A DNA stretch of 64,000 nt from Pseudorasbora parva (lineage: Eukaryota; Chordata; Actinopteri; Cypriniformes; Gobionidae). Both the position numbers and the translations under genes were made by a program. Location: NCBI RefSeq assembly GCF_024679245.1, contig NC_090185.1:4602464-4666463 (forward strand), given 5' to 3'. Positions 21,088-34,345 of this stretch are shown one piece after another. The notes beneath the pieces were generated by a model. That model did not search any database, was not told where the DNA came from, and was given only the letters and a program-made list of their open reading frames with translations. Each line of letters begins with the position of its first letter. Position 1 is the first letter of the stretch.

Positions 21088-22077
21088 ACCTGCACATACC
21101 TGGACTTTCAGCAGTGTGGCTTATTTTGTGTCTGTACTGTAGGTCAAGCGTGAATTTGGGCTATTTGTTCCTCCTACAGATGATCTTTGGTATTGGTGTA
21201 AGCCCCTGAAGCCCGGGGCTCCTGCAGAGCTGGACCATTTCATCAGAATGAGGAGAAATCAAAGCAAAGGGACTGATCCATCAGCTTTGATGTGCGCACA
21301 CGCTGGGGTTGCCATGTTATGGACAGTCACCTCTGGGCCAGATGGACGTGTTTGAAGTACAATATGAGAGAGGTATAGTCGATCCAAAAATATATGATAT
21401 ATTATTCATAAAAACAATCAGGGAGATTTACACTGACATTTATTTTTCATCCCGGATCAAGAAAATGGTTGGTTTTGGCAAATGATTGGAATAAAATGGA
21501 CTGCAATCAAACATGAGACCTCTAGGGCCTTTTATTTTTAAACAACCATCCCAACAGCTGGACATGACGGTCAATTTGAGCTTGTTTGTCCAGGAAAAGA
21601 AGAACTAACTTTTCTTTTACTCACTGAAAACAACCAAAAAACAATAACTTTCATGCCGATATGACCAAAAAGAATCGCATCAACATTAAAACGAATGTTT
21701 AAATCTTAAATTAAACAAGAATTAGCTATTTTTATATTCATGAAAACGGCGCTCTTGCTCCTGTGATATTGCTTAATTATATTCTGTTTATATACAATCT
21801 CAGAATTGTGTGAGCACTTATATTAATTTGGGGTATTTTTGAGACAATGCTGCATTGCTTTTGAACCCGGCAGCACAGAAGCAAAATAAATCACATTACA
21901 AAAACATTATTGATTGCATTTTAAGCAGTAAGTATTAAATCAAATCACATTAATGATGTTACATCAGACAATACACCAGCAATTTAGTGATTAATCAAGA
22001 CCTTGCAGTTGTGGTCTTAAGATAAAATCCCGAGTCCTCTAAGCCCGAGACAAGACCAAGACCTTCAAAAAACGGTC
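21088..22077. other. Unassigned spacer
   Basis: No terminal repeats or domains found. Composition becomes AT-rich after 21700. Confidence 0.35.
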
Positions 22078-22081
22078 TTAA

Positions 22082-22858
22082 AGGGTTAGTTCACCCAAAA
22101 ATGAAATGTGTGTCATTAACTCCTCTCCCTAATGTCGCTCCACACCCGTAAGACCTCCGTTCATTCTTCACACACAGTTTAAGATATTTTATATTTAGTC
22201 TGAGAGCGTATGCAAGTGTATGCACACTATACTGTCCATGTCCAGAAAGGGAATAAAAACATCATCACAGTAGTCCATATGAGACATCAGTGGGTTAATT
22301 AGAGTCTCTTGAAGCATCCAAAATACATTTGGGTCCAAAAATAACAAAAACTACGACTTTATTCAGCATTGTCTTCTCTTCCGCGTTTGTGTTCAATCCT
22401 CAAATAAAGATTCAAACGGTTATGAATCAGTGAATCGATTCATGATTCGGATCGCCAATGTCTTGTGATTTCAGCAGTTTGACACAGGATCCGAATCATT
22501 GATCGATTCACTGATTCATAACCGTTTGAATCTTTATTTGAGGATTGAACACAAACGCGGAAGAGAAGACAATGCTGAATAAAGTCGTAGTTTTTGTTAT
22601 TTTTGGACCCAAATGTATTTTGGATGATTCAAGAGACTCTAATTAACCCACTGATGTCTCATATGGACTACTGTGATGATGTTTTTATTCCCTTTCTGGA
22701 CATGGACAGTATAGTGTGCATAGACTCGCATACGCTCTCTGACTAAATATAAAATATCTTAAACTGTGTGTGAAGATGAACGGAGGTCTTACGGGTGTGG
22801 AACGACATTAGGGCGAGGAGTTAATGACAGACATTTCATTTTTGGGTGAACTAACACT
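22082..22858. mobile_element. Complete TTAA-target foldback element (reference copy)
   Basis: It begins AGGGTTAGTTCACCC after TTAA (22078-22081) and ends GGGTGAACTAACACT before TTAA (22859-22862). The arms, about 360 bp each, pair almost perfectly around a loop near 22470. Near-perfect arms point to recent insertion. Related broken copies lie at 101-588, 16075-17606 and 47697-47793. Confidence 0.95.
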
Positions 22859-22862
22859 TTAA

Positions 22863-23865
22863 ATTATGGCAACGTTAATCAAGACGGGGTAGAGGCTGTC
22901 CTTTGCATGGAGATGTCGATGCATTACCCAAATAGCTCAATGACTCAGCGTAATTCTCCAAAGAGAGCCTGGGCTGATGGCGGGGCGCTCCGTCACACTT
23001 GCCGAAACTATCAAATGAGTTTGCTTAATGAGCGGCGCGGTGAGCGAAAGCTGTAGCGGGATGGTGGGAAGCAGCCGAGTGGAGTGGAGGGTGGATTCAT
23101 TCACAAAATGAAAAGCTCTGGCACTAAATTAAATTACTGCCGGAATGGAATTATGGGGGCGGTGTACTCAGCACAGGCACACCGTTGGAAAGCAATACCG
23201 CTAAAAGGCTTTCAGTGGATTAATGCGAGCCCACACCTCCCCCATGGCGTCATGTTTCGCTGCCTCTTGTTTTGTCATCTACCCAAGGTGCTCATAAACC
23301 CCAGCATCCCGTTCGTTCTCCGCCAAACATCACCAAGAGATGACATGATCAATGTTAGAGATAACAGCTTAGTTTTTGGATCCAAAAATCTGCAGATAAA
23401 TCTAATGTAGTCAACGACAAGCTCAGCAAAGTTAAAAAGTAGCTAACTGGGAATGCAACAATTCTCAATATAACATTGAACCATTCGGTATGGCATTCAC
23501 TGTTTAATATGCACTTGGGAATTGGAATCGAAAATTAAATCGGTGTTGCATTGAATTAATTACTTTTATTTCCCTCCGTTTTAAATATTTCTCTCTAGGG
23601 TTAGGTGGTGTTTACGCTGTAAACCCTAATGTTGTCTTTACCTAAACAAATCAAGTACTCTTGACTAAATATTACAAGTTTAGTACAGAAACTCTTTTGC
23701 AACAAAAAAAAAAGACAAAACTACAAAAAAACGAAAACAAATGGCAGTTAGGTAAATAAAAAACGACTTTTTGTGAATTAAAGGTCCTCCACCCCATTTT
23801 TTTTTGTTGCCATTTCCATCATTCATGTTTCTGATGTGATGCTTCAAAATGTGCTGGGTGATGGA
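22863..23865. other. Single-copy stretch, possible conserved non-coding element at 22925-23360
   Basis: The region 22925-23360 is GC-balanced with AT cores such as TTTGCTTAATGAGC and CACTAAATTAAATTACTGCC. It has no similarity to other parts of the window. A 108-codon frame (23084-23410) has no recognisable domain. The remainder (23460-23865) is AT-rich spacer. Confidence 0.35.
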
Positions 23866-23871
23866 AACATA

Positions 23872-25046
23872 AGCCCCGTTTCCACCAAAATTACCCGGAA
23901 CAATTTTGTACCAGGAACTTCTTTACAGGAACTTTTCTCCCCCCCCAGACCTGCAGCTGTCTGCGTTTCCACCGCGATCTAAAGTACCGAGAAGATTAGG
24001 CAGATTAGTCCGGTGATGTAGGACTGCGCGCGACTGCTCCTCCAAGTCAGTGACGGACAGTAATCATTTTTGCGTGACCGCAAAAATGAACAAAAAATGA
24101 TTAAAAAAATTCGTACCGATTTAAAGATTTAGTGGACTGTTTACATGAGACGTTATCTAAACGGATCTGGTGTTTACATGTGATGACTTTCAATCGCAGT
24201 AATTTTGTGACATGCAGTTTGTCTGCCGCATCAAAAATGTCAACGCTGTTTTCTCCAGCAGCTGAATGTGTTTACTGTAGCCATAGCAACTCTTAACGGC
24301 CACCAGGACTAATACAGCATTATATAAGCTATTAGTGTAATAATCATCTCAGAAAAATATTCTGTCAGGCGCAGTTAAAGTAAAAACTGCCTGGGGCAAT
24401 ATACGCTGCGTCATTATTCCAACATTATCTTCATAACTTACGAAACAAAAAGTTTACCCCTCAGAAAAATTAACTTTCCTCTCTTGTCAACATGAGCGCG
24501 GCGCGTGCCGTCACGTCATGTAAGGACACACACTTAAAAGTAATCGGTCAGGTCGTTTACATGGTGAAAAATAGACTGTAAAATAATGTATAACAAGTAT
24601 GGAAGAGATTCAAGCTTTGCTGCTTTTGCTGGTTTACTAAAGAGGACATTAACAACGACAGAAAAGAGCAGCATATTCAGAAAGCTTGTAAAGCTAGATT
24701 TAAAATGACAATGTATATTATTATCAGCTATTACGGACATTGCACGTGAGATGGCTGAGACGAACGTGCGCCATTAGACAGAGAGCAAGACTGATATTTC
24801 CTGAACGTAGACCGAACTTCGCAAAAGACTTTTAAAAATGCCGTTGAAATAAAATGCTGCGTGAGCTCAACCAATCAGCACGTTCAGCGCCCAAGTCCCG
24901 CCCTCGAAAGTTCCTGAACTTTGAAAAAGTACTACCTCGCGAGCAGGGCCGTTTGGAGGGGGAAATATTTACCCGGAACTTCATCTAGACCCTGCGGTCG
25001 AAACACACCGAGTACCATCCAAAGTTCCTGCGGTGGAAACGGGGCT
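23872..25046. mobile_element. Non-autonomous DNA transposon, AGCCCCGTTTCCACC termini, 3-bp ATA duplication
   Basis: It starts AGCCCCGTTTCCACC and ends GGTGGAAACGGGGCT, with ATA directly outside on both sides (23869-23871 and 25047-25049). Inner flanks repeat in inverted form (GGAACTT/AAGTTCC). A 3-bp duplication suits PIF/Harbinger, although the usual target is TWA or CWG, so the class is tentative. No coding frame found. Confidence 0.75.
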
Positions 25047-25049
25047 ATA

Positions 25050-25357
25050 GCTACTGGTTCCTACGTTCTTCACTCTCTTTTACAAAAGTTTGACTCTAAC
25101 ATCTTACAAAAAAACCTTGTAAAGTTTGCAAATCTCAAATGTAAAAGTAATGAGCAGAAACAACTTAGTCTCACCTAAATGTATAGTTATTTACTGCACT
25201 TCCCAATACTGGTTCCTCAGAGTGTCGTGTACAAAGAATTTTACATGATTTAACTTGCATGTTTTGCTCCAAAACCTTAAAAAAGGTTTTCAAGGGGACA
25301 AAATCTTGTAAAGTTCATAATTCTATACAATGTAAAAGATAACTGTCCGCTAGATCT
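25050..25357. other. Unassigned AT-rich spacer
   Basis: No repeat ends and no gene seen. Confidence 0.35.
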
Positions 25358-25820
25358 GGGCCCGTATTTATCAAACATTTTAGAAGTACTCACAAGAACA
25401 CTGTTAAAGAGTAAAAAATTCTTGGCTCAAAGCTGCGCTTAAAAGTTAGTCATCAAGCGTCCCAATCATACTTTAAGTAAAGTGTAGGACTAAATCTTAA
25501 GTGTCAGTCTTAGAGTTGATTTATGACACTTTGCTGTGCCACAAACAGGATTTTGGATGATAAGCATGAACCAATCACTGAAGAGATGTCCTTATTTAAG
25601 AATATTCTCAGATAAATTCACATTGAATGGTGAAGTTCCTAAAAGGAGTTGACATCCAACACACATTTGACAATAAAGAGTTTTCAAGAAAATACATTAT
25701 AATATGCACATTTGAAGTGAAAGATAAACATGTTTTCATCCATGTCTTAATTACAATTTTTAAACTGGTGTGCTGTTAACTGACCTATAGCCTAGATTTA
25801 TTTTTATATAATCAGCCACT

Positions 25821-25915
25821 ATGGACTCCAAAAGAAAACCAAACTGGCAGAAAGAAGAAGCGATCGCTACTGCTTGCTGAATAAGTCGAACAGCGGTAAA
25901 AAAAAAAAAAAAATT
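25821..25915 (+). pseudogene. Myb/SANT-like accessory protein fragment of Harbinger
   Basis: The frame opens MDSKRKPNWQKEEAIA. After a one-base shift it continues as LLLAE, stop, VEQR, stop, K. The pattern W-x-x-E-E followed by LLLAE and V-E is that of the first helix of Myb/SANT-like DNA-binding domains found in Harbinger elements. A stop and frame damage, then the hAT insertion, end the gene after about 25 codons. Confidence 0.65.
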
Positions 25916-25933
25916 ATATATATATATATATAT

Positions 25934-27146
<1,213 letters not shown>

Positions 27147-27486
27147 TATATATATATAAAGCCCAACATTACCCAGCGCTGAAAAAGATGATGCCAGCTC
27201 TGTCCAAATGATATAGTTTGATTAACTGCTCGTCGTCAAACATTTCGAACATATTCTCCCTCTCTTGAAAGAATTACACATGTCTCTGTCTCCTCAGCGC
27301 CATCACAAGCCCCTACTGGCAACTCTTAACCACTTGAGAGACCTCTCGAGCTGTCTTAAATAACTGGGAGAGTAAGAGGGACTCTTGGCTTTTATACGTA
27401 AGTTTGAAAGTAGGAGTAAATTTCATGAATTCTCAGCACTTAAGACTAAAATAGCACTTTGAGAAGCTTGATAAATACGGGCCCAG

Positions 27487-27718
27487 ACCCTATTCCTCGG
27501 CGGGGATCGTGCAGAGCCTCTGAAGCGCTTCCTCTGAAGCTGCATTGATTTGGACCTTCAACCGTTGGTTCCCATTGAAGTCCATTATGTGGAAAAAAAT
27601 CCTGGAATGTTTTCCTCAAAAAACTTAATTTCGACTGAAGAAAGAAAGACATAAACATCTTGGAAGAGTTGGGGGTGAGTAAATTGTCAGAATGTTCATT
27701 TTGAAGGGAACGAATGCT
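27487..27718. mobile_element. Right arm of a TTAA-target foldback element
   Basis: The segment GAAGAAAGAAAGACATAAAC ... GGGGGTGAGTAAATTGTCAG ... ends just before TTAA (27719-27722). It resembles the right arms of the AGGGATAGTTCACC families, but no matching left arm is present. Confidence 0.55.
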
Positions 27719-27722
27719 TTAA

Positions 27723-28472
27723 GGACTTAACCGTGTTTCTGCTACAGAAAAATGTAATAATTAAATAAAATATACATTTGAAATAAATAAATAAAACCCA
27801 TAGGTAGTTACTCACCAGCAGTGGAGATCTGTAGACGCACTGACTCATGTTCTGACTCACCTCTGAAAGTTTTGATACCTGGAACAAATCTGACGATGAA
27901 GAAGTTGAACAAACCAAATCACTGCCTATAGTTCAACATCAAAAGATTTCACTCGCTTATACGGGGAAGAAATGACAGAGCGGTTTGTGTGCAGTTATCT
28001 TTGCTTTTATAAGCACAACAAGTACTGTAGCGCTTTTGAGGCCACGTGATCAAGGACAAGGCAACCAATTCAAGGATCAATTCTTGTTTAACAGGCTTGT
28101 GAACAATAATGGAAATTTCATATCTGAAGGTAAAAATATCCTGCTATTGTGGGGGTTTGTTCATGTAGCAAAAGTGGGGCATTCTTTTCTTGTCGGTGCA
28201 CAAAGAAACATACATCGGCCAAACGCAATCTGCACAGTTGCTCAATGTGAATAGGGCAATCTAAAAATGTGTTGCACAAATGTACTACCAATTTGACTTA
28301 ACCCTTAAAGCCCTAGAACATTTTTGGGGACACCTGACTTGCCTCTACCTTTCTTTGTTTTTCCTCACCCATTCTAGCAATTAGCATCAAGTGCCATATA
28401 TCATTTTAAACAGGAGAACCTGAAGTTACTCTGTTGAACTAATGATCTGTTTCTGTTTGGCTCAGGGGAACA
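27723..28472. other. Unassigned spacer
   Basis: No repeat ends or domains. An 89-codon open frame at 27985-28254 has no supporting features. Confidence 0.35.
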
Positions 28473-28481
28473 ACCCACATG

Positions 28482-29047
28482 TAGCCTGGATGCCAGCCGA
28501 ACTTAGCCCCGCCCACATAATTTTTAGGTCGGGCAGTTCGGTCTGGCCTTGCTCCATAGAGGAGTAATTATCCCCGAACAGAAACTGTTCGGACCAATGA
28601 AATCATCAGGGCGGGCTTTAGACGATGATGGACAGATGATCAACAGTAACGTAATCATCACGTCATCAAAGGGGCTTGGGTTATATTTACACGAATCCTA
28701 AATGGAGAGCTTGTTTGTATGCATTCACCTTCACAATTTCTCTCAGAAATGATGATCATGTTGGGAAAGTACTCTGAGTATCATTAAATTATTCTATTTT
28801 TTTACAACACCGGCAAAGATCGTGTATTCCAGCCTGATACCAGAGCGAGTGCAGACAGGGACTTGGCAACACAGTGCAGTTGAACTCTGTTGACATTTGA
28901 CAATGCGTCACTTCGTTGCTCTGATTGGTTGTAGGTCTATCCAATGGATGTCTTTCCTGGTTCGGTTGAAACACGCCTCATAATCACAGCCCAATGGAGC
29001 ATCAGACTCATATTCTGACTAAGATTGAGTATGACCACGTCAGGCTA
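28482..29047. mobile_element. MULE-like MITE with perfect 9-bp target duplication
   Basis: It starts TAGCCTGGATGCC and ends CACGTCAGGCTA; the terminal inverted repeat is short (TAGCCTG). ACCCACATG lies directly outside both ends (28473-28481 and 29048-29056). If one terminal base is ambiguous the duplication is 10 bp. A 9-bp duplication is typical of Mutator-like elements. No coding capacity in 566 bp. Confidence 0.8.
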
Positions 29048-29056
29048 ACCCACATG

Positions 29057-29436
29057 CGTTTCCTTGGCGAATCAATTCTGCAGATTTTCATGACGCATCC
29101 ACACTCACTGCGGAGCCTTTGAATGATCAATTGTGAAAATATAGTGTATAGTAAATGTACGAGTGACACTTCTGAATCGCTGAGATTCTCTCTTAACGGT
29201 GCATTTTACAGCATACAGATTGGATTAGCGGTTTAAAAGTTAATCATTTTTAGTTATTTTTAAACGCGGGCAGCTGTCTTGGTCTTTAAGTGACAGAGCT
29301 CGTAATAAAACAAGAATCAACATTACATTGGCTTTTAGGAGATGGCGAGAACTGAAGGATTAAAATTGCATTTTTATTTTTTATTTAGTACTATCTTGAA
29401 TAAGATATTTTACGTAAAAGATGTTTATATAATATA
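29057..29436. other. Unassigned AT-rich spacer
   Basis: No repeats or gene features seen. Confidence 0.35.
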
Positions 29437-29440
29437 AAAA

Positions 29441-30241
29441 GACCCTGTTCAAAAGTTTACACCCCCGTGATTCTTAACACTTGCTGTATGTGTTTTGTGA
29501 TGTTGGTCTTGTGTCTCTTGTTTGTCCTGATAAGTTAGCTGCCCAATGTTCTTCAGGTCCGGCAAATTCTTCAGGTTTCCAACATCTTTTGCATATTTAA
29601 ACCCTTTCCAGCAGTGACTGTACGATTTTGAGATCAATCTGTTCACACTGAGGATGATTGAGGACTCAAACAGAACTATTAACATTTTTTTTTCAAACAT
29701 TCACTAACGCTTCAGAAGGAAGCGCAACATATTAAGCATTAACGTTTGAACAGGGTGAATTGTCCAAACTTTTCTTATTTTGTTTTAATATCACTTTTTT
29801 TCAATTTAGTAATACCCTTTGTAAGCAACAGAAGATACTTACATGTTTTCCAGGAGCCAAATCAATTACAATTTACCTTCAAGCTCAAATTTACAGGTTC
29901 AAACATTTTATTTTAGGGTTCAATTCTCACTATTAACTAGTTGTTTATGTACTAGTTGCAATTTACTAGGATATTGTCTGTTTATTAGTACTTATTAAGC
30001 ACATATTAATGCCATATTCTGCATGACCTTATTCTACACCTCTTAATCCGACCCAATACCTAAACTTAAACGCTATAAAAACTACCTTACTAACTAATAA
30101 TAAGCAGTAAATTAGGAGTGTATTGATGCAAACGTTGTAGTTAATAGTGACTATCTAATCTTTGTTACTCAAATCCCTCTTATTTTGCTCAAAATAACAT
30201 TTTATAGATTCTGTAAGGGGGTGTAAACTTTTAAGCATGAC
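29441..30241. mobile_element. Tc1/mariner-type MITE, CAAAAGTTTACACCCCC termini
   Basis: The left end GTTCAAAAGTTTACACCCCC is mirrored by GGGGGTGTAAACTTTT on the right. The ends resemble a terminal repeat I recall from fish mariner-type MITEs. No transposase is present. The element is interrupted by the MITE at 29913-30156. Confidence 0.6.
29913..30156. mobile_element. Nested MITE, TCACTATTAACTA termini
   Basis: The left end AATTCTCACTATTAACTAG is mirrored by TAGTTAATAGTGACTATCT on the right. It lies wholly inside 29441-30241. No coding capacity. Confidence 0.6.
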
Positions 30242-30772
30242 TATATGTAGAGTGTACTTTTAAAACTTGATACATTTTTATTTGTTTTTTGCTTTAAATC
30301 AATTCCTGATATCTTAATAAGCGCTAAGGAATTTATCAGATGTCTTTTGCGTAACAACTATCCCCATTCACACGGATCCACGTTAACGAATAAAAATGCT
30401 GTATTATGTTGACAGGCCAGTAGATGGCTATGTCACTTTGTAAAGAAACTACGCACCTTAGACGCAATGCACGTAAGGTAACCGTTTCCACAAATTCACG
30501 GTTTTGTAGTTTACAGGGAGACGACAATGATATCCTTTTCACAAAGTTTGCGTTTTCAGTAAGCGGTAACCTCCCCCAGTTTCTCTTGAAGTCAATATGA
30601 AAGTGGCTTAAACTGCAGTTTTTCAACTGGCCACTAGAGACCGGCTGGTACAAATTGTTGTTGTTTTTTTGGTCTAAATGTCTAATTTTGGCCTTCTTGA
30701 CATCTGTGAGGGGATTTTTTTTATAACTCATCCATTTAAATTATATTAAGCCTTAAAGTTCTGCATAATTAA

Positions 30773-32171
30773 AGGTAGGGTAGGTAAGAAATTGGTTAAA
30801 AAACTTTTTTTTCCAAATTTGTTTAAACGTTCTTTATAAATCGATACATAATTAAAATGTAAGTACTCTGAAAAAGAAAATGTAAAAATTGAGTGTCTGT
30901 AGACCTCTCACGACTGTTTTAAAGACAGCTCATTATTTCCATTCACTCCACCTTCTCCCTTCTGGGCTCTTTCCAAAGCCACGCCCCCAAAACACGTGAA
31001 TGCGCCTCACCGACCAATCAGCTGGAAGATGCATTATTTACCTCAGACAGTGTGCATGTCAGAATCACATGTAATAAAAAATCTAACTCTATCACTATGA
31101 ATATAAGCAAATAAGATGTCTTTTAGTACTCACTATCAAGCTAGAATACCGGTACTGGTAAAGTTCAAAATATATTTTTGTTTAATTCGGTAACGAGCTA
31201 GTTACATTTATAAGACAAAGCTAAAATCAGTTAGCATCGATACATGTTTTTTAAATCACATCAGTTATATATGATGAAGATGAATTTCGTGTAAGATTCA
31301 TAACATATACAGTGTTTTGCATGTAATAGTTTCCATGATGAAAGCATTGTTGACTAGTAGTAGCTAAAGCTAACTTAGGTCTAAAAAAAGTTCCTGGATG
31401 CGTTGTACTAGCCTTTACACATGCATTTTGTTATCTAGAGTTAAATTTTGCGAAATTCAACATGACAGCGATCAACTTGATCTAAATGTATTGAGTATTT
31501 ATCATTTCTACTAATGGCTAAGTGTATAACATTGTAACTTTATGCTAAGTAATGTTATGTTAGCTATATTAGGCTTCAAGTGCTCTTGATACATGCTTCA
31601 TGAAAACATAAACCAAAAAAATGTATAATCAAAATGAAAGATTACCTTTCCAGCAGAAATACAGCCAGCAATGAGTCGTTTTTCAGGTCTCTCAGTTCCC
31701 GCCATCGTTGAAAAGCCACGCTGATATTTCCTCGCGTTTGATTTCTTTGTTTACCAAAGACTTTCTGTGCATTGCCTTTTCTCGTACTGTCCTCCTTATT
31801 TTCATTGTTTGCCTTCGCTGACTGCAAAACCCGGCACTGTGAATTTTGAATGCTCTTTCTCTGCCATTATTTTGCCTGGGTTTCTTGCCTCTTGAACTGC
31901 TCAAATCAAACGAGCGCGCGCATGTGGGCAGATCCTGTAGCGGTGGTCGCCATGGTAGCGAGAGAGAGTGACAGTCGCCCAAGCCAATCACTTGATTCGT
32001 CCCGAACGAAAATAATGAGCGGTGTTTATTGCAGATTAAAAAGTCTAGAGTCGCTCGACTTTTATACTCTCTTTTTCAGAGTACTTACATTTTAATTATG
32101 TATTGACGTATAAATAAAGTTTAAACAAATTTGGACACAAGTGTTTTAGATCATTCTTACCTACCCTACCT
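30773..32171 (-). mobile_element. TTAA-target element, AGGTAGGGTAGGTAAGAA termini
   Basis: It starts AGGTAGGGTAGGTAAGAA after TTAA (30769-30772) and ends TTCTTACCTACCCTACCT before TTAA (32172-32175). The related copy at 1051-1540 has a single uninterrupted TTAA at the same place, so both ends and the duplication are confirmed. Subterminal parts also mirror each other (ATTAAAATGTAAGTACTCTG against CAGAGTACTTACATTTTAAT). It carries a possible coding exon on the minus strand. Kolobok or piggyBac-type is most likely. Confidence 0.92.
31646..31827 (-). CDS. Possible first exon inside the TTAA element
   Basis: From the ATG at 31827 the minus-strand frame is basic and lysine/asparagine-rich, then reads VAFQRWRELRDLKNDSLLAV and ends LLER at a splice-donor-like AAG|GTAATC (31645). 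The RWRELRDLK...LLAVFLL stretch looks like a short amphipathic or DNA-binding exon of the kind I associate with fish TTAA elements, but I cannot name the family with certainty. No downstream catalytic exon is present. Confidence 0.4.
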
Positions 32172-32402
32172 TTAAGGGGCGTGGCCACTTTGAGTGATAG
32201 GTGGATTGCCTTTTTTGTCTGCTTTCTGTTAGTCATCACGTTACCTAAGCTCCGCCCACATCCCGCCTCTTTGCCCATTTTCAGTTATCCGCGAGTCACG
32301 CGCTGCCAAGATGGCAACAGTCAACTTTTAGGTTTCAAAACTGCTCTTCAGAATCCTGTCGTATTTGATGTATTTTTACAGTCTACGGTATTTTTTACAG
32401 TG

Positions 32403-34126
32403 TATGGTTTTCAGACCTCCGAAACACTGTTGACGTATAAATGAACAGCCAAAAGCATTAAAAGTTTTCAGCTTTTAGTTGTAAAAGGTGTTGTTTAAAT
32501 GGCCCCTCGTTAAACTCAACAATGTTTGCATGCTGCAATTACAGATGCATCTAAACGTAGCAAAAATGTTATTATCTATTTGCAATTGATTATATCAGTT
32601 GAAAGTCATACGATAATGGAGAAAACACTCTTTTTAGACATGTTCATATCATTAGATGACTTGCAAAGTTACAAGACGCTGAGCGTCCTCAAGATCTGAA
32701 AAACGATCAGAACAAAGCTCTTACACATCCCAGACGTTCAAGGTTATTGTGATCTGTTCACCTGCGAATTTCTATGTGACTGAAGGACGTCAAGTTGCCA
32801 ATTATTACAGTCGTTTTAAAACTTTCCTGAATGCATCTGTGAAAGTTTCTTGTCTGTGCAAGTTCAGTAATTACAGATAATTGTTGCAATCAGGGTTAGT
32901 TCAGCACCTGCATTATCATTTCAACATCTGAAATATTTCATTGGAGATGAATGGATGGATGGGGGGAAATAGATTGAATAATTGTTGTGATATGGAGGAA
33001 CATTGTCGTTATCTTCCGTACCTGGGTGTACTGGCATAATTACACGCCGAATCCAGCGACAAGAATCATCATGCCAAATGAAGGCTGTGTAATCGCTACC
33101 CCAATCACAAGCAGCATAATTGCTCTGACAATCAGGGTGGCGCTTTTGGGAGGCATGGGAAACGCTCGACGAGCAGAAAAAAAGGCCCGGCGTGACAGCT
33201 TTGCATGAAATTCAAGCTCTTTTCTGGGCATTTTTGTAACGAGTTTCGGTTAAATTGCTTTAAATTACAGGTTTCCAAAAGCAATTTGATTATATTGCTT
33301 GTTACGTAACTCTGGCTGCATGCAAACAAATATTTGCGAGCTTAATTATCGTGGCTTCGCTAATGTCCCTTCAAAAAGCCTCTCTGGTAAAAAGCGCAAC
33401 GTTCCCAGCGGATCGAACCTGTACCTACCATCTGTTTCACACGTAACGTCAAGTGTGTGTTTTACTCTACACAGCCCTCCATGTTCTGCAAATATCTCAA
33501 CATGTGTCCGACTATTGTATATTCTCGCTGTTTGTTCCTGCTGCGTTGCTTTCTGTATTCTACACCGTGTGAAATGGCATTCACTGCTAATTGGTCTTGC
33601 GTCTGTTATGCATTTCTGAATGAAAGAACGTTTAAAAAGAAATAATGCAGCAATTCAAATTTATACATAGGGGTTTGACCGGCTTGCTTTTTCTCTATTA
33701 AACCACTAAAGCATGACAAAAAGACACTTATTTGTCCTTTAAATAGGGTGATTTTTTGATTTCATGTTGTTTTTAAAGCCTACACTAAATTGACTTTAGA
33801 TTAAAAATGTGTTAAAAAATGTCCATGCATAAGACTAAACAACAATTTTATAATCATAAACAAAACAAAACAAATGTAGACTGAAGTAAGAATAAAAAAA
33901 ATATATAGATTAACTGGAGAAAAATACAAAGTGTTTTATGGCATTTTCTTGGCTATGAAACTAACAAAAAAATAAAATTAATTTTAAAATATTATTTTAT
34001 TATTATTTTATTAGGTATATAATATATAAAATATGAGACCAAATAATAATAATAAATTGACCATGTTTTTAATTCCTCAGTTAACTTTAGCAACCTTAAA
34101 TAAAAGTGTGTGTACGCGTGTGTGTG

Positions 34127-34130
<4 letters not shown>
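32403..34130. other. Single-copy stretch, possible non-coding element at 32970-33235
   Basis: No repeat ends. 32970-33235 is GC-balanced with GCATAATTACACGCC, AGCAGCATAATTGC and GTGACAGCTTTGCATGAA, motifs compatible with homeodomain, TALE and POU factors. The rest is AT-rich spacer. Confidence 0.3.
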
Positions 34131-34131
<1 letters not shown>

Positions 34132-34199
<68 letters not shown>

Positions 34200-34210
34200 A
34201 TTTATATATT
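34132..34210. repeat. (TA)n microsatellite
   Basis: Runs of TA with a few TTTA interruptions upstream of the Tc1 element. Confidence 0.95.
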
Positions 34211-34345
34211 GTGATAAAGTTCATTATTTTCCATAGTGTAATGATAAAAATTAAACTTTCATATATTTTAGATTCATTGCACACCAACTGAAATATACCA
34301 GGTCTTTTATTGTTTTAATACTGATGAAGTTTAGTTACCTATATA

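Larger units (their letters stand above)
30580..32402. mobile_element. MITE (same family as 1051-1540), split by a TTAA element
   Basis: Left part 30580-30768 and right part 32176-32402 together align, in inverted orientation, with 1051-1540. They share AACTGCAGTTT, CTGGCCACTAGAG, AAAGTTCTGCATAA and GGGCGTGGCCACTTTGA. The right end is TTTTTTACAGT. Family sequence may extend left to about 30331. Confidence 0.72.

Noticed and set aside
23084..23410. 108-codon frame as a coding exon
   Set aside because: No domain and no splice signals; the sequence looks more like non-coding conserved DNA.
31692..31991. 99-codon frame overlapping the possible TTAA-element exon
   Set aside because: It is a shadow in another frame of the 31646-31827 exon, with basic low-complexity content.
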